NCBI GenBank assembly: GCA_039619475.1
Contig: CM077115.1
Span: 493,541,352 to 493,605,351 of the forward strand
From: Icerya purchasi
Lineage: Eukaryota > Arthropoda > Insecta > Hemiptera > Monophlebidae
DNA length: 64,000 bases
Reading direction: 5' to 3'
The notes beneath the pieces are model-generated. The model searched no databases and was not told the DNA's origin. It saw nothing but the letters and a program-made list of their open reading frames with translations. A program made the position numbers and the translations under genes. This document shows positions 1 to 11,219 of this stretch, one piece after another. Within the stretch, counting starts at the first letter, position 1; each line of letters starts with the position of its first letter.

Positions 1-300
1 TGACAAAAGACTGGTACCAGCACTAAATAACAAGTCACCAGTCAGATTTTGGTGAAATACAATCAGCCATATTAATGTTAGGTCACGTTATAGAACAAAT
101 GAACGCACCAGATAAAAATAAAGTTTTATAAGTAATTATTTAAACGAATTATGATTTTTTTTTTACATGCATGTATTTAGAAGATTTTTCTTTGTGTTAT
201 TTCATTTAAAACATTACAAACGAATATTAATGCGCCTGACTATATTATGGTGCTCTCATTCCTGATAGTTCGTAAATGCGGCTTCTCCACACTATTCCAG

Positions 301-432
301 TGTTACGGCTTTAACAAGAAGAAAAAGGACAAAGAAACTATTCGAGCTAAAAAGGCTACTCGCCGTACCCAACCAAATTATCAACCTCGTCTGGAGGCTC
401 GTGTTATTGACACGAATAAATTCAATTGTTAA
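301..432 (+). CDS. Candidate terminal coding exon, product unknown
   Basis: A polypyrimidine stretch ending in TTCCAG at 295-300 could be a splice acceptor. The following frame stays open for 43 codons to TAA at 430-432, and an AATAAA polyadenylation signal follows at 436-441. The predicted tail is very basic (a KKKK run near its start, then RAKKATRR) and ends in NKFNC. Base composition is richer in G+C than the flanks, which favours coding. I do not recognise the protein; it could be the last exon of a gene beginning left of the window, or a chance frame. No upstream exon is visible in the first 300 bases. Confidence 0.35.
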   Translation, partial: CYGFNKKKKDKETIRAKKATRRTQPNYQPRLEARVIDTNKFNC

Positions 433-2440
433 TCAAATAAAATGTATTATATTCACATAATTAAACAACGTGTAGTTACTCAATGACAAAAGTATTTTGG
501 AACTAAGATCAGATGATCAAAGCATAAAACAAGGATAAGCAACGACAAACAAAAAAAAAAAATATTTACAAAAATTCTCCAACTCTTGTTAATTACTATG
601 ATGACGAGCAATAAATTTAATTCAAGTTTTATTATGAGCTCGCCGACCACGTAATCGCTTTACAAACGGTAACCTTGTAACCAGGGGCGTATCGTCAATA
701 GAAGCGATGGATGCACCGCTTCCTCTAACAAATCAGTAGGAAATTGCTTTTTTTTCGCATTTGCGAAAAAAATACAACCGAAATAAAATGAAATAACTTG
801 CTGAATTTAAGTGCAAAAATTAAAAATTACTAGAAAAAAAGTGCTAGATGAAAGAGCATCTGCAATAGCGAGTAACAGAAAAAGCTACACACTTACTGTC
901 TACAGTTACCTCCAAATGATCTGCTGCATGTTGATAATGGAAAAAGGTTGCGCACTTATATTCAATTTGGAAGCGCCAGATGTGTCGCTTCCAGATCACA
1001 TCATTTGCACGAATTTTTATCCCGTGCATTGGGAATAAAGAAAAAATGGGCACACATATTCAATCTGGAAGCGTCGAGTAAAATCGCTTTACTAGCATGT
1101 ACAACAATCAACAGTGCAATTTTTATGCATGTCAGTATGTGTGTGTGTACAATCATTGTGTAATGTGGTATTTGCAGTACTGGAAACGATGATCAGTTGT
1201 GCTTTTGCCGCTTTTCAGTCCGTAATATTACTACAGTAGAAGCTATACCAGCACGTTTATCCGTGATGTTTCAGTCTAGTAAAATGCAAACATTTTCGAA
1301 ATTGAGACTACATATAATTATTAAAACACTTCCACTGATTGGTTTTAGTTCATTAAGTAATCCAGAAAAAATGAAATATTCAAAATAATAAAACAACGCC
1401 TAGTTTAGATAATTTTAGTACAAAATCGAAAGGCGTGTAAAAATTCTCTTCCATAATTTATCAAAGCTAAAACCCCAGTAGTGAATCAGCCATCGGTACT
1501 GCCCGACCAGTCACACTGACACTTCATCGCACACACTCTCACATTTATTCTTATCATATGCGTAATTTTGCAAAATAACGTCGCTTATAGTCAGTTTGCG
1601 ATATGCATAAATGTAAGATACTACTCGTTACAGAAAAAAACTTGTTATTTTACATTTAGAAAATGAGAAGTCCATTAAAATTGAATAAAATAGTTCAACG
1701 TTCTTTATACCACAATTTACAAAATTAAAAAAAAAAAATTGAAAAGAAAAGGTAAAACAGAATAAAGGAAAACTGGTTGAAGTAAATGTACTGAATTTTA
1801 AAAACAATTTTACATGGTTTAGTTTCAATAAAGCATTAGTGTTCATACTAGTGAACCAAATTTTACAGAATAAACTAACAAATTTGCTGAAAAACTAAAT
1901 ATACATATATAATTTTTAGAGTTCATCTGCATAAATGCAGCAGTTTTTTAATTGCCACCGTATTGCCTCTTCAAAAACAACTGCAAAAGCAATTGGTATT
2001 CCGAATGAAATTTTAAAAAATTGATTATTGTTCGACCTCAGTTTGTTTTGAAATGTTATGCACAAACAATTCAGTCTCAGAAAAGTTGTTTATAGAATTT
2101 TGAGATTCCAACTCACTCCTTCCATACAATTATTACTTTAATCAGTTAAAACTTGTTCTATATATATTTCATAAAAGTTTATATCAGAGTAATCATAGTA
2201 ACAGTAAATTTTCAAATTAAACATACGCTTTATTTAATTTCAGGCATAATGATGAACCACTTAAAAACTTTTATTTATATCTACTTAGTTTCCTATTTAA
2301 AAATAATATAAAACTATTGAATTTGATATTTTACATTACATACAAATTATTTACATATATAAAAATCATTTGTAAAATTTGTATTCGGCATAATAAAATT
2401 ATGAGTACTTTTTTATTTCATACATTTACTTTCTCTACTT
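433..2440. other. AT-rich stretch without a recognised gene
   Basis: No conserved coding sequence was recognised on either strand. A short direct repeat is visible: the segment at about 941-975 recurs at about 1041-1073, each containing ATTCAAT-TGGAAGCG with minor changes, which suggests a decayed repeat element. The rest is AT-rich sequence with homopolymer runs. Confidence 0.5.
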
Positions 2441-2560
2441 AAAACATTTGGAATTGAAAACTGTTTATTATGTATATTCTGGGTTATTTTTTATTTAAAA
2501 TACTAAATGAAAAATAACCCAGAATATACATAATAAACAGTTTTCAATTCCAAATGTTTT
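2441..2560. repeat. Perfect 51-bp inverted repeat (hairpin)
   Basis: Positions 2441-2491 are the exact reverse complement of 2510-2560, leaving an 18-base loop. I checked the arms in blocks of ten bases and found no mismatch; pairing stops abruptly at both ends. The arms contain the block GGAATTGAAAACTG on the left and CAGTTTTCAATTCC on the right. It could be a foldback or MITE remnant, or an expressed hairpin. Confidence 0.95.
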
Positions 2561-3499
2561 TATTAAGTTATGTAATTTTTAATTTTACTGCTAATTGAAA
2601 TCAATGCTTTTAAAAAATTGACTCAGTATTGAGGAATTTATGTTTAAAATTATCCAATAATACAGATATATCATTTTCTTCAAAAACTGCAATTCAATTT
2701 CTATTTCCATTTAATAGATAATTTTTCTAAATAGTTCTGCATAAAATAAAATCTCGATTTATAATTTCATTATACAATAAACAATATATTTTTCAAATTT
2801 GTTCTACATATTACTGTTAATCATTTTTAAATTTCTTACGGTGTGTGTGGAAATCCATATACATATTTAAAAAACTAAAATTTATTTTCACGAATTAATA
2901 TTTTGCCGTCAGTTTTTATGTTTTTTAAAAACAAAAGCAATTTAAAATATATTTTTTCATTAACAATTTTATTGTACCTAATAATTGTTAAATAAATTAA
3001 ATTATATATATATAGAGAGAGAGAGACATATATAAAAATAATTAGTATAAAATATAAAATATTAATTAATAATTGTAAAACTAATATTTTTTATTATATT
3101 TTAAGTTTTTTTAAAATATTTAACACTAATTTTGATGAAAAATAGTTAATTTGTGTAATTCACATTAAAAGCCTATAAAAACAATGACGTAAGACCAATT
3201 GTTTCCATTTTTTCACCCAACATCCAGCGTTTTAGACGATTGTCCACAGTGTACTATGTGAGAGGTACATAAAAAGCGTAATACACTCTGCTCATTAAAA
3301 CGTACAGATTTAATTGAAACATAAATAACGTTGTTTCCAGCTGATAGTACCGCACCTAGGCAAAGACACTTCATCCAGTATAGATAGCAGACTGGCTATT
3401 CCGTTATTGTAACTAAATTTATAATTGAAGAACTTTGGTCCTAGCCAGTTACAGCAGAATAGTGTCGTTGATTTATTCATTATCTGACTGAACTATGTA
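2561..3499. other. AT-rich intergenic stretch
   Basis: No gene recognised. It includes a short TA then GA microsatellite near 3005-3027. The last ~300 bases are less AT-rich but show no open frame of note. Confidence 0.5.
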
Positions 3500-4265
3500 C
3501 AGTGAGTAACAAAAACATTCGGACATTAGATAATTTTTTCATTTTTTGATTAAAAAGTTGCGTTTATACTAACCTTAAACAAAAATATATAAGAGCATAT
3601 TAGAACAGAGCATTAGGTAATAAAGACAGTAAAAAATAAAAAAATTTGATGCACAATAACAATTAACAAGCAGAAATTTGAAACAAAATAAAAATAGTAT
3701 ACTTAAAATGTAGCAAAAATATTCGGACAGCTTCGATAAAAATTCAATTTTAAGATCACCTTTAATATTCTGTTAGTAACCCTTTCTGTTGAATAATAGC
3801 ATTCATCCTCCTGGGAATCGATTCAACTAATTTTACAGTAAATTCTGATGAAATTTTCCCACTCTTGCTGTGAAATTATTTTCAGCTGTGTTTTACTTCT
3901 AATATTAGTTTCCTGAATTTTGCAATCCAAGTGCTCCCACAAATTTTCGATGCAATTGATGTCCGGTGATATGGCCTTCGGACAGTTGTACAATAGTCGC
4001 GACCATCTTGGTTGAACTTAAAATTGTTTTCCAAACCCAATTTTTCGGCACTAGATTTCAAATTTCTTTTCAGAAGGTCGACGTATGTATCCGCATTCAT
4101 ATTACCTTCGATAAACTCTAAGTTACCGATCCCAGACGCGGTGAAACATCCCTACACCATAAAACTTCCTCCACCATGTTTGACTGTCGCGTTCAGGTTG
4201 CAATTTTTAAGTTCTGTATTCGGTTTTCTTCAAATTTTTAAACACCGGTCGCTTCCTAAAACATC
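3500..4265 (-). mobile_element. Tc1-like DNA transposon remnant, 5' truncated
   Basis: The minus strand encodes, in broken frames, the C-terminal two thirds of a Tc1-family transposase. Reading from right to left, an HGGGSFMVWGC-type block is followed by a frame at 4100-3882 beginning MNADTYVDLLKRNLKSSAEK, then NFKFNQD carrying the second catalytic Asp position, then, after a frame change, a CIENLWEHLD block with the D34E-type Glu. The left end starts at a TA (3498-3499) with CAGTGAGTAACAAAAA and ATTCGGACA, typical of Tc1 terminal repeats; ATTCGGACAG recurs at 3721. The N-terminal DNA-binding part is missing, cut off near 4265 where an unrelated duplicated repeat begins. It is a dead copy. 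Confidence 0.75.
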
Positions 4266-4283
4266 GAATATTTACGTAAGAAA

Positions 4284-5030
4284 TTGTTTTTAAAAACTTT
4301 TATTTTTGTGCGTAAAGAAAAAAGCTGAAGTTTCAATAGTAACGCTTAATAGTTTGATGCATAGTAATTAGTAAATGATTTTTATTAACTTCTATTGAAA
4401 TTCATTTTGTAAGCCGAAAGCCGAAAGCTTAAGCTGTATTTTTCAAGGACATAAGCCACAGGGCTTGAAAGCCAAAAGCTAAAAGCTGAAAGCCAATCAT
4501 TTTTAGATGTCATAAGCTTAATCCAAAAGCCATATTTAAATTTCCATAAGCTAAAAGCCTAAAGCTTAAGCTATATTCAAAATTTAAACAGTCGAAAGAC
4601 GAAAGCTTAAGCTGTATTTTTAAAAAAGCGAAATTAAGCTTTATATTCGGCTTAAGCTGTTTTTTTAAATTTCTTGATTTTGTATTTTTGACATATTTAT
4701 TTGCATAAGAACTTGTTTTTAAAAACTTTTATTTTTGTGCGTAAAGACAAAAGCTGAAGTTTTAATAGTAATGCTTAATAGTTCGATGCATAGTAATTAG
4801 TAAATGAGTTTAATTAACTTCTATTAAAATTCATTTCGTAAGCCGAAAGCTGAAAGCTTAAGCCGTATTTCAAATTTAAATAGCCAAAAGCCGAAAGCCT
4901 AAGCCATATTTCAAATTTAAACAGCTAAAAGCCGAAAGTTTAAGCCGTATTATTATTCGGCTTTCAAGCCCTGATAAGCCATATTAAGTTTAATCCGTAT
5001 TATTATTTGGCTTTCAAGCCGTGATAGCAA
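4284..5030. repeat. 429-bp-spaced duplication with AAGCCGAAAGC-type short repeats
   Basis: About 155 bases from 4284 recur from 4713 (offset 429), including the block GATGCATAGTAATTAGTAAATGA. Each copy runs into a field of degenerate short repeats built on AAGCCGAAAGCTTAAGC, repeated many times between about 4410 and 5030. This looks like two units of a satellite-like or tandemly duplicated sequence. No coding potential was recognised. Confidence 0.8.
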
Positions 5031-5726
5031 AAAATTGTTTCTTTGAAACTTGGTTTTATTTATTTGTATTAGATGTTCAATGCAAACTTCAATTATATAG
5101 TTCGAAATTGTTGCAGATTCTCCACTAAAAACAATACGATTTTTCAAATAAATTTGTAATTGTCCATCATTTGTTTGCAAATAAATACAATAATTCCCTA
5201 GAATATCATCTATTTATTGCATTTTTACATTAATTACATTCACAAATAATAATATTCGAAGTGAAAATTCTTGTTACCAATTAAAATATAAATAACACAT
5301 AAAACTCGAATGCACACAAGGATTTATATTTGCTTCCTGCTCATAAATTATTATTTATATTCAAACAATTAAATTATAATAGTAAAGAGGGACCGTTATT
5401 TCCTGTTACATTAATAACTGTTAATGTTGTTGATCTGTTCTTTTCGCATTTCTTCTCCTTCCTCCTTAAATTTAACCTCTACACACAATTTTGAAATTCA
5501 ACGTTTTGTATAAAAGTACAAACAATTTTTTTAGTTACAGTGGTTACTCTTTATTTCGGTGACAGAAATAACGAAGAACGTAAATACGTTACCGATTAAA
5601 ATGGAACAAACTATGATAGAGCTGGAACTTGTTTTCTGTTACGTTCCTCGTTTTTACACTTCACTAGTCGGCATATGTTATTTTGGAACAATTTTTGATT
5701 TTTCTTACAACAAAATATAAAGTGTA

Positions 5727-5741
5727 ATGGATTTTAAAGTG
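5727..5741 (+). CDS. Microprotein gene, coding exon 1
   Basis: ATG at 5727 opens a five-codon exon (MDFKV) followed directly by the consensus splice donor GTAAGT at 5742. It joins in phase 0 to the exon at 5879-6010. See that entry for the protein. Confidence 0.6.
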
Positions 5742-5878
5742 GTAAGTCTTAAATTTAAGTATTACATGAATATCGAATATAAATGGTGTAGTTAAAAAAT
5801 TAAAATTTTGAATATGCGTAATACTTATTTTATAAGTTAAATAATTTTTATTTACAAGTTCTTCTAATTCTCTTTAAG

Positions 5879-6010
5879 GTAATAGCGGTATCAAGTGCAA
5901 TATTTGCTACCGGCGCGCTTGTTTACGTAGTTTATGATCTAAAAAATACAATATCGGAAGAAGCGAAAATTGCAGAAATGGCTCGAAAAAAGTATGGAAT
6001 TGTTAAGTAG
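5879..6010 (+). CDS. Microprotein gene, coding exon 2 (48-aa single-pass membrane protein)
   Basis: A pyrimidine-rich tract ending in TTTAAG (5873-5878) precedes an exon with 43 codons and stop TAG at 6008-6010; AATAAA follows at 6021-6026. With exon 1 this gives a 48-residue protein. Residues about 5-24 form one hydrophobic helix (rich in V, A, I, F, Y), followed by a charged tail with EEAK and ARKKYGIVK. This layout resembles small mitochondrial inner-membrane or other single-pass microproteins, but I cannot match it to a named family. Splice sites, phase, stop and polyadenylation signal all agree, which is why it is called despite its size. It could still be a chance combination. Confidence 0.55.
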   Translation, partial: VIAVSSAIFATGALVYVVYDLKNTISEEAKIAEMARKKYGIVK

Positions 6011-6029
6011 TAGAGCTATGAATAAATAT

Positions 6030-7435
6030 TAAATAATGATTTTTTAGTATTTGCTATTTACATATTAGAACATATTTGCAGTAAGATTTTTAATTATAAC
6101 TAAGTTGTAAAAAATACATTTGATTATTGATAGCTCTGGTATAAACTTTAAAATATTTTATTTACTATAATATTTTAGTTTTATATGAATTAAAATTTTT
6201 GTACACTGAATTATAATTACTTGGAAGGTGGTTATAAAATGTAATGAAATGTGTATTTATGAATGTGAATTCAATTTTTGAATTATTCAAGGGGAAAATT
6301 AATTACTTGGTATATCAAAAATATTAGACTACATGCAGTATTCTTTAATTCATATTAGGAAAAAATTGCGCTATTGTTTATCAGTTTAATTAGATATGAA
6401 TAATGTTATCGCAAATAAGCAACTACAGATACAAGAAACAAGGGAAACAACTGTTTTATCATTTGTACAGATTGTGAGCTGCACTCGATAGAGTCTTTTA
6501 ATTTATTTGATTGAAATATGCTGATGTAAAAAGAATTACTAGATTAATTTATGATTATCATTTTAAGTAATTTTCAGAAACACCGTGTTAGGAACTTGAA
6601 TAACATTTTACATCGAAGCTGCATGTTTAGTAGTTAAATAATTATTTTGACCAATGTCATTTACAACTGCATGTAAAGATATCTTTCTGTTTTTACACGG
6701 AAACTTCATCAATTAAATTTTTTTATACATACAACTTATGAATATACATAATATTTACTTTCGAAAAATGTTTTTATGGTATTTAATTATTTAATTTTAA
6801 GATTATAGAGATTTTTTTGTTCAAATTTCTATATAACGATTCACGCACAAAAATGAAAGGTTGAAATTTAATCATTCTGGTTAATTCGAGATTTAAATAT
6901 ACGTGAAAAACGTTTATGTTATACTGGATAATGATTTTCATGGGCTTATATTTCCTTATTAAGGAAATAGAGCTTTACCAGATGAATCCATTTTGTCGAA
7001 CTGTGCTTCTGTATCTAGTTACGATTAAATTGTGCATCTGTTAATAAATGCGGAAATGACAACTAGTATGGAAATATTTATATTTTTACTTCTATGAAGT
7101 TAAATATTATTGGTTAATAAGTTTCCACGTTTGGAATTTTGATGCAGTTAAAGAAAATTCAAAACATTTAAATAAAGACCAATTTACGTCTTTTCTCAGT
7201 GTGTGTAGTCTTTTGTCTTAAATTTATTCGTTCTTACACCGAAATTATTCAACCTATTTCAAGTTTGATCTGGAATAAAACTTCTGCGTCACTATTTAAT
7301 CCATGGAGGTAAATATTTCAAGATAAATTTAATTTAGCAGTTAATTAAAAAGTAATTGTAGGAAAAACTACATATATACATTTAATGTTTAGATTAATTC
7401 ATTTAAAATATAATAAAGAAAAAAAAAAAAAGTAA
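6030..7435. other. AT-rich intergenic stretch
   Basis: No recognisable gene, repeat family or RNA was seen. It is low-complexity AT-rich sequence with scattered A/T runs, ending in an A-rich run near 7415-7430. Confidence 0.5.
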
Positions 7436-7439
7436 AGAA

Positions 7440-8060
7440 TTTACATTATTTTCTATATTCGAATTCCATTCTCCGTTCTTTCATTAAAATCACGAGTTTT
7501 ATTATAAATTAAATTGATATTCAATAAAATCGTTGTTAAAGCATTAAGTTTTTCTTCGGTCACTGTATTCCCTAAAAACGTTTTTATTCTTTTAAGGTTT
7601 GAAACACATCCCTCGGGTTCCACAGTTGACGTGAGGTGGTTATGATAATTTGAATTAGTTTTATCGTTCCACTAAAAGAGTATCATTTAATCCATTTAGA
7701 GGCAACTAAAAAATCATACTTAAACATCCACCAAAATGCACTGAGTCTTTTCTCGAATAAATGATTTCTAACCCTGTTTTTAATTTAGACTTATCTAGTA
7801 TTAGATAAAATTTAACGGCCGATTCGAATATTGATTTAGGGAAATCATTCCTATAAAAAGAACAATTTTAAACATTTACTAAATTAGCGGCTTTTGAATG
7901 GCCCCTATGTGACAGTCTTTCTTTTAGTTGAAAAATTATTATGTAACATAATTCTTTAGAAGCGATAGGATATGTATTTTCTTCTGTGATTAGTCTTCTT
8001 CGTTAACTACAATTTAAACAACTTTCAGTTTCATTTAAACCGATTTTAAAAATAGAATTT
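7440..8060 (-). pseudogene. hAT transposase remnant, C-terminal dimerisation region
   Basis: Minus-strand translation in shifting frames gives the typical hAT C-terminal block: a segment reading GCVSNLKRIKTFLGNTV, then TEEKLNALT, then a DFNERTENG-like tail. This corresponds to the region in ZMYM1-like hAT proteins where CFSTLKRIKTFLRNTM is conserved. Upstream (about 7990-8060) a weaker block (EIRNSIFKIGLNETE) continues the homology. There are several stops and frameshifts, so it is not functional. The sequence at about 8106 (GGTTCTTAACC) resembles a hAT terminal repeat. Confidence 0.6.
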
Positions 8061-8289
8061 CGAATTTCAGATGCGATTTTCTCAAAAGTTTTTATATCGT
8101 TTAGAACAATGGTTCTTAACCGATGGTGCCTGGAAGCATCCGGAGTGGTCCGCGAAACCATCATAAAAATATTAAATAAGTGATAACGAGTCAACACAAC
8201 GACGCGAGTCGCGCTACAAGCGAAAGCCAGTCAAGACTCAGTTTGTTCCGCACGTTTTTTGTTTTAATTAAGTTAGTGATGGTCCAACA

Positions 8290-8610
8290 GCTCTGTTAAG
8301 TTAGCTACCCACATTTGTTTTAGAATCGTGACAAAGCTAGCGCACCCATAGAACCTGTAGTATACCTAAAAGTAATTGCGGAGAGGGGGGACTTAACGTT
8401 AGTCCTTCCTTTTGTGGTAGATCGCTGAAGCACTCCTCATTAACTGTTAGAACACTGAGAGGCTTCGCTAAGCTAGCGCCACCCCCCATTTGTTTTAGAA
8501 TCGTGAAAAAACAGCGCATCCATAGAAACAATGTTGTACCAAAAATGAATGAGAGGGGATAACTTGACGCTATTTCCTTCCCCATTAGTGGAAATCGTTG
8601 AAACAGCCAA
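8290..8610. repeat. Imperfect ~175-bp tandem duplication
   Basis: The stretch starting TTTGTTTTAGAATCGTGA at 8314 recurs at 8489, followed in both copies by GCGCA-C-CATAGAA and GAGAGGGG blocks. The offset is about 175 bases. It lies just upstream of a LINE RNase H relic and may be part of the same degraded element. Confidence 0.65.
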
Positions 8611-8905
8611 CGCAACATTTACATATCTAGTGCACCCAGCGCAACCTTTAACTACAGAGCTACGGAAAAAAGAGCTTAAACTTATATTAAAGGTGCAACA
8701 GACGGAAAAAAAAAATCCAATAATAAATTTATCAAAGTGTCGTAGCGATCCATTGGTCAAGGCTTTAACTTTTCTTTCTAAAGTAGGCACAAATTGGAGC
8801 GACCATTGTGTTAATTCGACCACTACAGCACCCTGAAATCATGTCTCAACATCTCTAAACTTAACCTTAGCAGATTCCTTAGGAACATCTAACCTTTTTA
8901 TATCC

Positions 8906-9418
8906 ATGTCTCAAGTAGTATCAAATAAACTCGTCTCCTTCCCTAACTACATTTACATGTATACAAACGCAGCTAAAGCGAGTCCTACTAATTCTCCTTC
9001 ACCAACTGCATGCGCTTATGAAATTGGAGGCGTAATGTACACCGAGCGCCTAAACGATTACTGTTCTGTTTTAGAGGCAGAAATGTTTGGGATCCTTCTT
9101 TGTCATGAGACATATTTTTCCATCCCAGCGTCTCAAAATGCCCTTCTTATTACAGACTCACTTCAATCTATCAAAACCATCCAAAGCCTAGACAGTTGCA
9201 ACTCTCTACTAATTAAAATAAAAAACCTGCTATTCGAACTTCCGAGGTATATGTCACATTCGTATGGGTCCCTGGCTCTTTTGAGGTTTCTGGCAATGAG
9301 AGGGTTAACTCGGCTGCTAAGGCAACTCTATCTAGTCCGATGCCGTTCAACGCTCTACTGCCTCCATTAGGACCATCAGTTTTTCTGATGCACTTTTCTG
9401 AAGAGTGAAGCAACCTAT
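8906..9418 (+). pseudogene. LINE RNase H domain remnant
   Basis: Plus-strand translation resembles the RNase H domain found at the C-terminus of I/R1/Loa-type LINE ORF2. Visible blocks in order are YMYTNAAK (the first catalytic Asp is replaced by Asn), CSVLEAEMFGI (Glu present), LLITDSLQSI (Asp present) and, after a frame change near 9245, VTFVWVPGSFEVSGNERVNS (last Asp replaced by Asn). Two catalytic positions are lost and the frame is broken, so it is dead. Confidence 0.7.
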
Positions 9419-9419
9419 G

Positions 9420-10317
9420 GTAAGAAAAATAACCTAAATTCGAATAATAATTTTCTTAATATTTCGATAACAAAGAGAAAGGCTGAACATTTTTTCAAAA
9501 TGTATCCAACCAGCTTCCTTTTGCAGTATCGGAAGTATGGATATTTATTCTGTTTCTGTTAGTGCCTGGATGATTTTTTGTCATCAATTGCGAGTGGTCT
9601 AAAATAAAAAATTTGTTTCTGTCCTTTTAACAGTCTGTTTACCAGAACTAGTTCAGAGCAAAAAAAGCTTATTCATCGACAGCTGAACATACCTGCTTAC
9701 CAGCATTTTTTCGTTATTTTCGCGATTGTTTTTTTTTTTTCATTTTCTTATAATTGGGATCGGTTCATGTGGTTGATGTGTCGTGAAATAAAGTCATCGT
9801 TTACACTTTTCGGATATCCTTCCTTTCGTGACATTAACCTTCTCTGTTTATTTTCGTTCTTCTTTAGTCGTTTTAAAATAGCCGTTGCGTGATGTTGCGC
9901 CCGATATTTATTTGTAAGAATCTCAACACTTGTGTCTAGTATTCACTCGCAGCACGTTAACTGTGTGGTTTATATTTTAAACATTTGCGATACGAAGTTG
10001 TGATTATTCGTGGAAAGATTGGTACTTGCGGGTTTTTTTTTCTTTTTATTTTATCCGGTGATTAAATATGTTCGTTCAAAAGGAAGTAAGTAAACTGAAA
10101 TATTTATGCTTTTAATATAATATTTTATACTACCTTATTATTTTTAACTAGCTGTACCCGAACGAAACTTTTGCACATTTTAATAAAAAAATTCAACTCC
10201 TCGTAATTAAAGCTGTTCATTGGCTTTTTTCAGATGTGACTGAAATTATTTTTAATTTAAAAAGAAGAAAAAAACCTTCAATGACGGAAGCAAATAATAT
10301 TAAAAATAGAAGTGAAT
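9420..10317. other. Intergenic stretch with a possible first exon
   Basis: No firm gene was found. From about 9780 to 10070 the sequence is richer in CpG than its surroundings, and an ATG at 10068 opens six codons (MFVQKE) that run into a perfect donor GTAAGT at 10086. Near 10150 a phrase CTAGCTGTACCCGAACGAAA resembles the 3' ends of some insect non-LTR elements. Confidence 0.3.
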
Positions 10318-10683
10318 TTTAAGTATTCTCAAGAAACTGAAACATCTTCTCGCTTTCGATTTGCTCTGTCGCCGTCTCTTTATTGTTCTCTTCACGATTG
10401 TGATCTTACTCTTGTATGCTACGCTGATCACATTTTCTTCGGGTGTCCTGCTCTTCTTAATGAACGCTACCTTTATACGGCCAGCTCTTGACATTAGGTC
10501 TCCCTACTCCCTATAGCGTTCCTTTATCCTCTCCTTTCCTTCATCTTCTATGGTGCCTGCACTGCCGTCTTTCGTTGCGTCCATTTTTGACCGCCTAATT
10601 ATTTAGATTTATAGCTTAGCTTTTCCTGTTGTTTGGTCAATGCCGCTGGTGCGCTCATACAATTAAAATAAAAAAAAAAAAAG
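10318..10683 (+). mobile_element. 3' fragment of I-superfamily LINE with poly(A) tail
   Basis: The plus strand reads the very end of a LINE ORF2 (a YCSLHDCDLTLVCYADHIFF segment with C...C...H...C spacing) and a 3' UTR ending CCGCTGGTGCGCTCATAC before an A-rich tail at 10663-10682. The 3' UTR matches that of the LINE at 59316-61992 (CCGTTGGCGCGCACAGGGT before its A-tail), so this is a short, 5'-truncated copy of the same or a close family. It lies against an antisense endonuclease fragment, suggesting insertion into that older element. Confidence 0.7.
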
Positions 10684-10689
10684 AAGACT

Positions 10690-11215
10690 TGATTTGTATT
10701 AAGTATAAAAATTGAATTTTGTTTCGTTAATTGAAGTAGTTTTTTTTCTTCGAAATTTGCTCTAGAACACCTCCATGCTGAATGGGTTGCGTTGAAATCC
10801 CCCGAGATTATGAATGTTCGATTTAGCTGAGATCTTATTGACATCTAATGATTATAATTAAACTTATATTTTGAAGGTGCGTAAATCATTAATACGTCTA
10901 TATATTCAGAATTACGGATAGCTATAGTTATTGCGCTAATTTGAATTAAATCTGTCATTGAGCTATTTAATTGGATTACTTTTTGTGAGTATGCAATGTC
11001 AGAGTCTACCAAGAGAGCTGGGCCTCCTCCTGTGCGTCCTATTCTATCATTTCTTATTATTTTGTAATCTAGCATTTTAAATTGTTGATTGGATTTCAGC
11101 AATGCTTTCCGAGAGGCCACAAATGGTAATTTTATTTTTTAGTAAATATCTTTTCAGTTTCTCGTAGCTACTATGAACACCTCTACGTATATTGTCTATT
11201 TGAATTTGAACGGTT
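10690..11215 (-). pseudogene. Jockey-like LINE endonuclease (ORF2 N-terminal) remnant
   Basis: The minus strand reads an apurinic-like endonuclease domain of a non-LTR retrotransposon. Blocks in order are ITICGLSES (the SETW-type block, degenerate), LDYKIIRNDRIGRTGGGPAL, IYAPS, then, after a stop and frame change near 10845, FIISGDFNATHSAW, the GDFNA catalytic block. Frames are broken and the reverse transcriptase is absent. Orientation and order fit it being the ORF2 start of the element whose ORF1 is at 14110-16099, with two younger transposons in between. Confidence 0.7.
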
Positions 11216-11219
11216 TAAT

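Noticed and set aside
8337..8836. Overlapping minus and plus frames of 93 to 116 codons
   Set aside because: They overlap a tandem duplication and match nothing recognised; the region is better explained as degraded repeat sequence.
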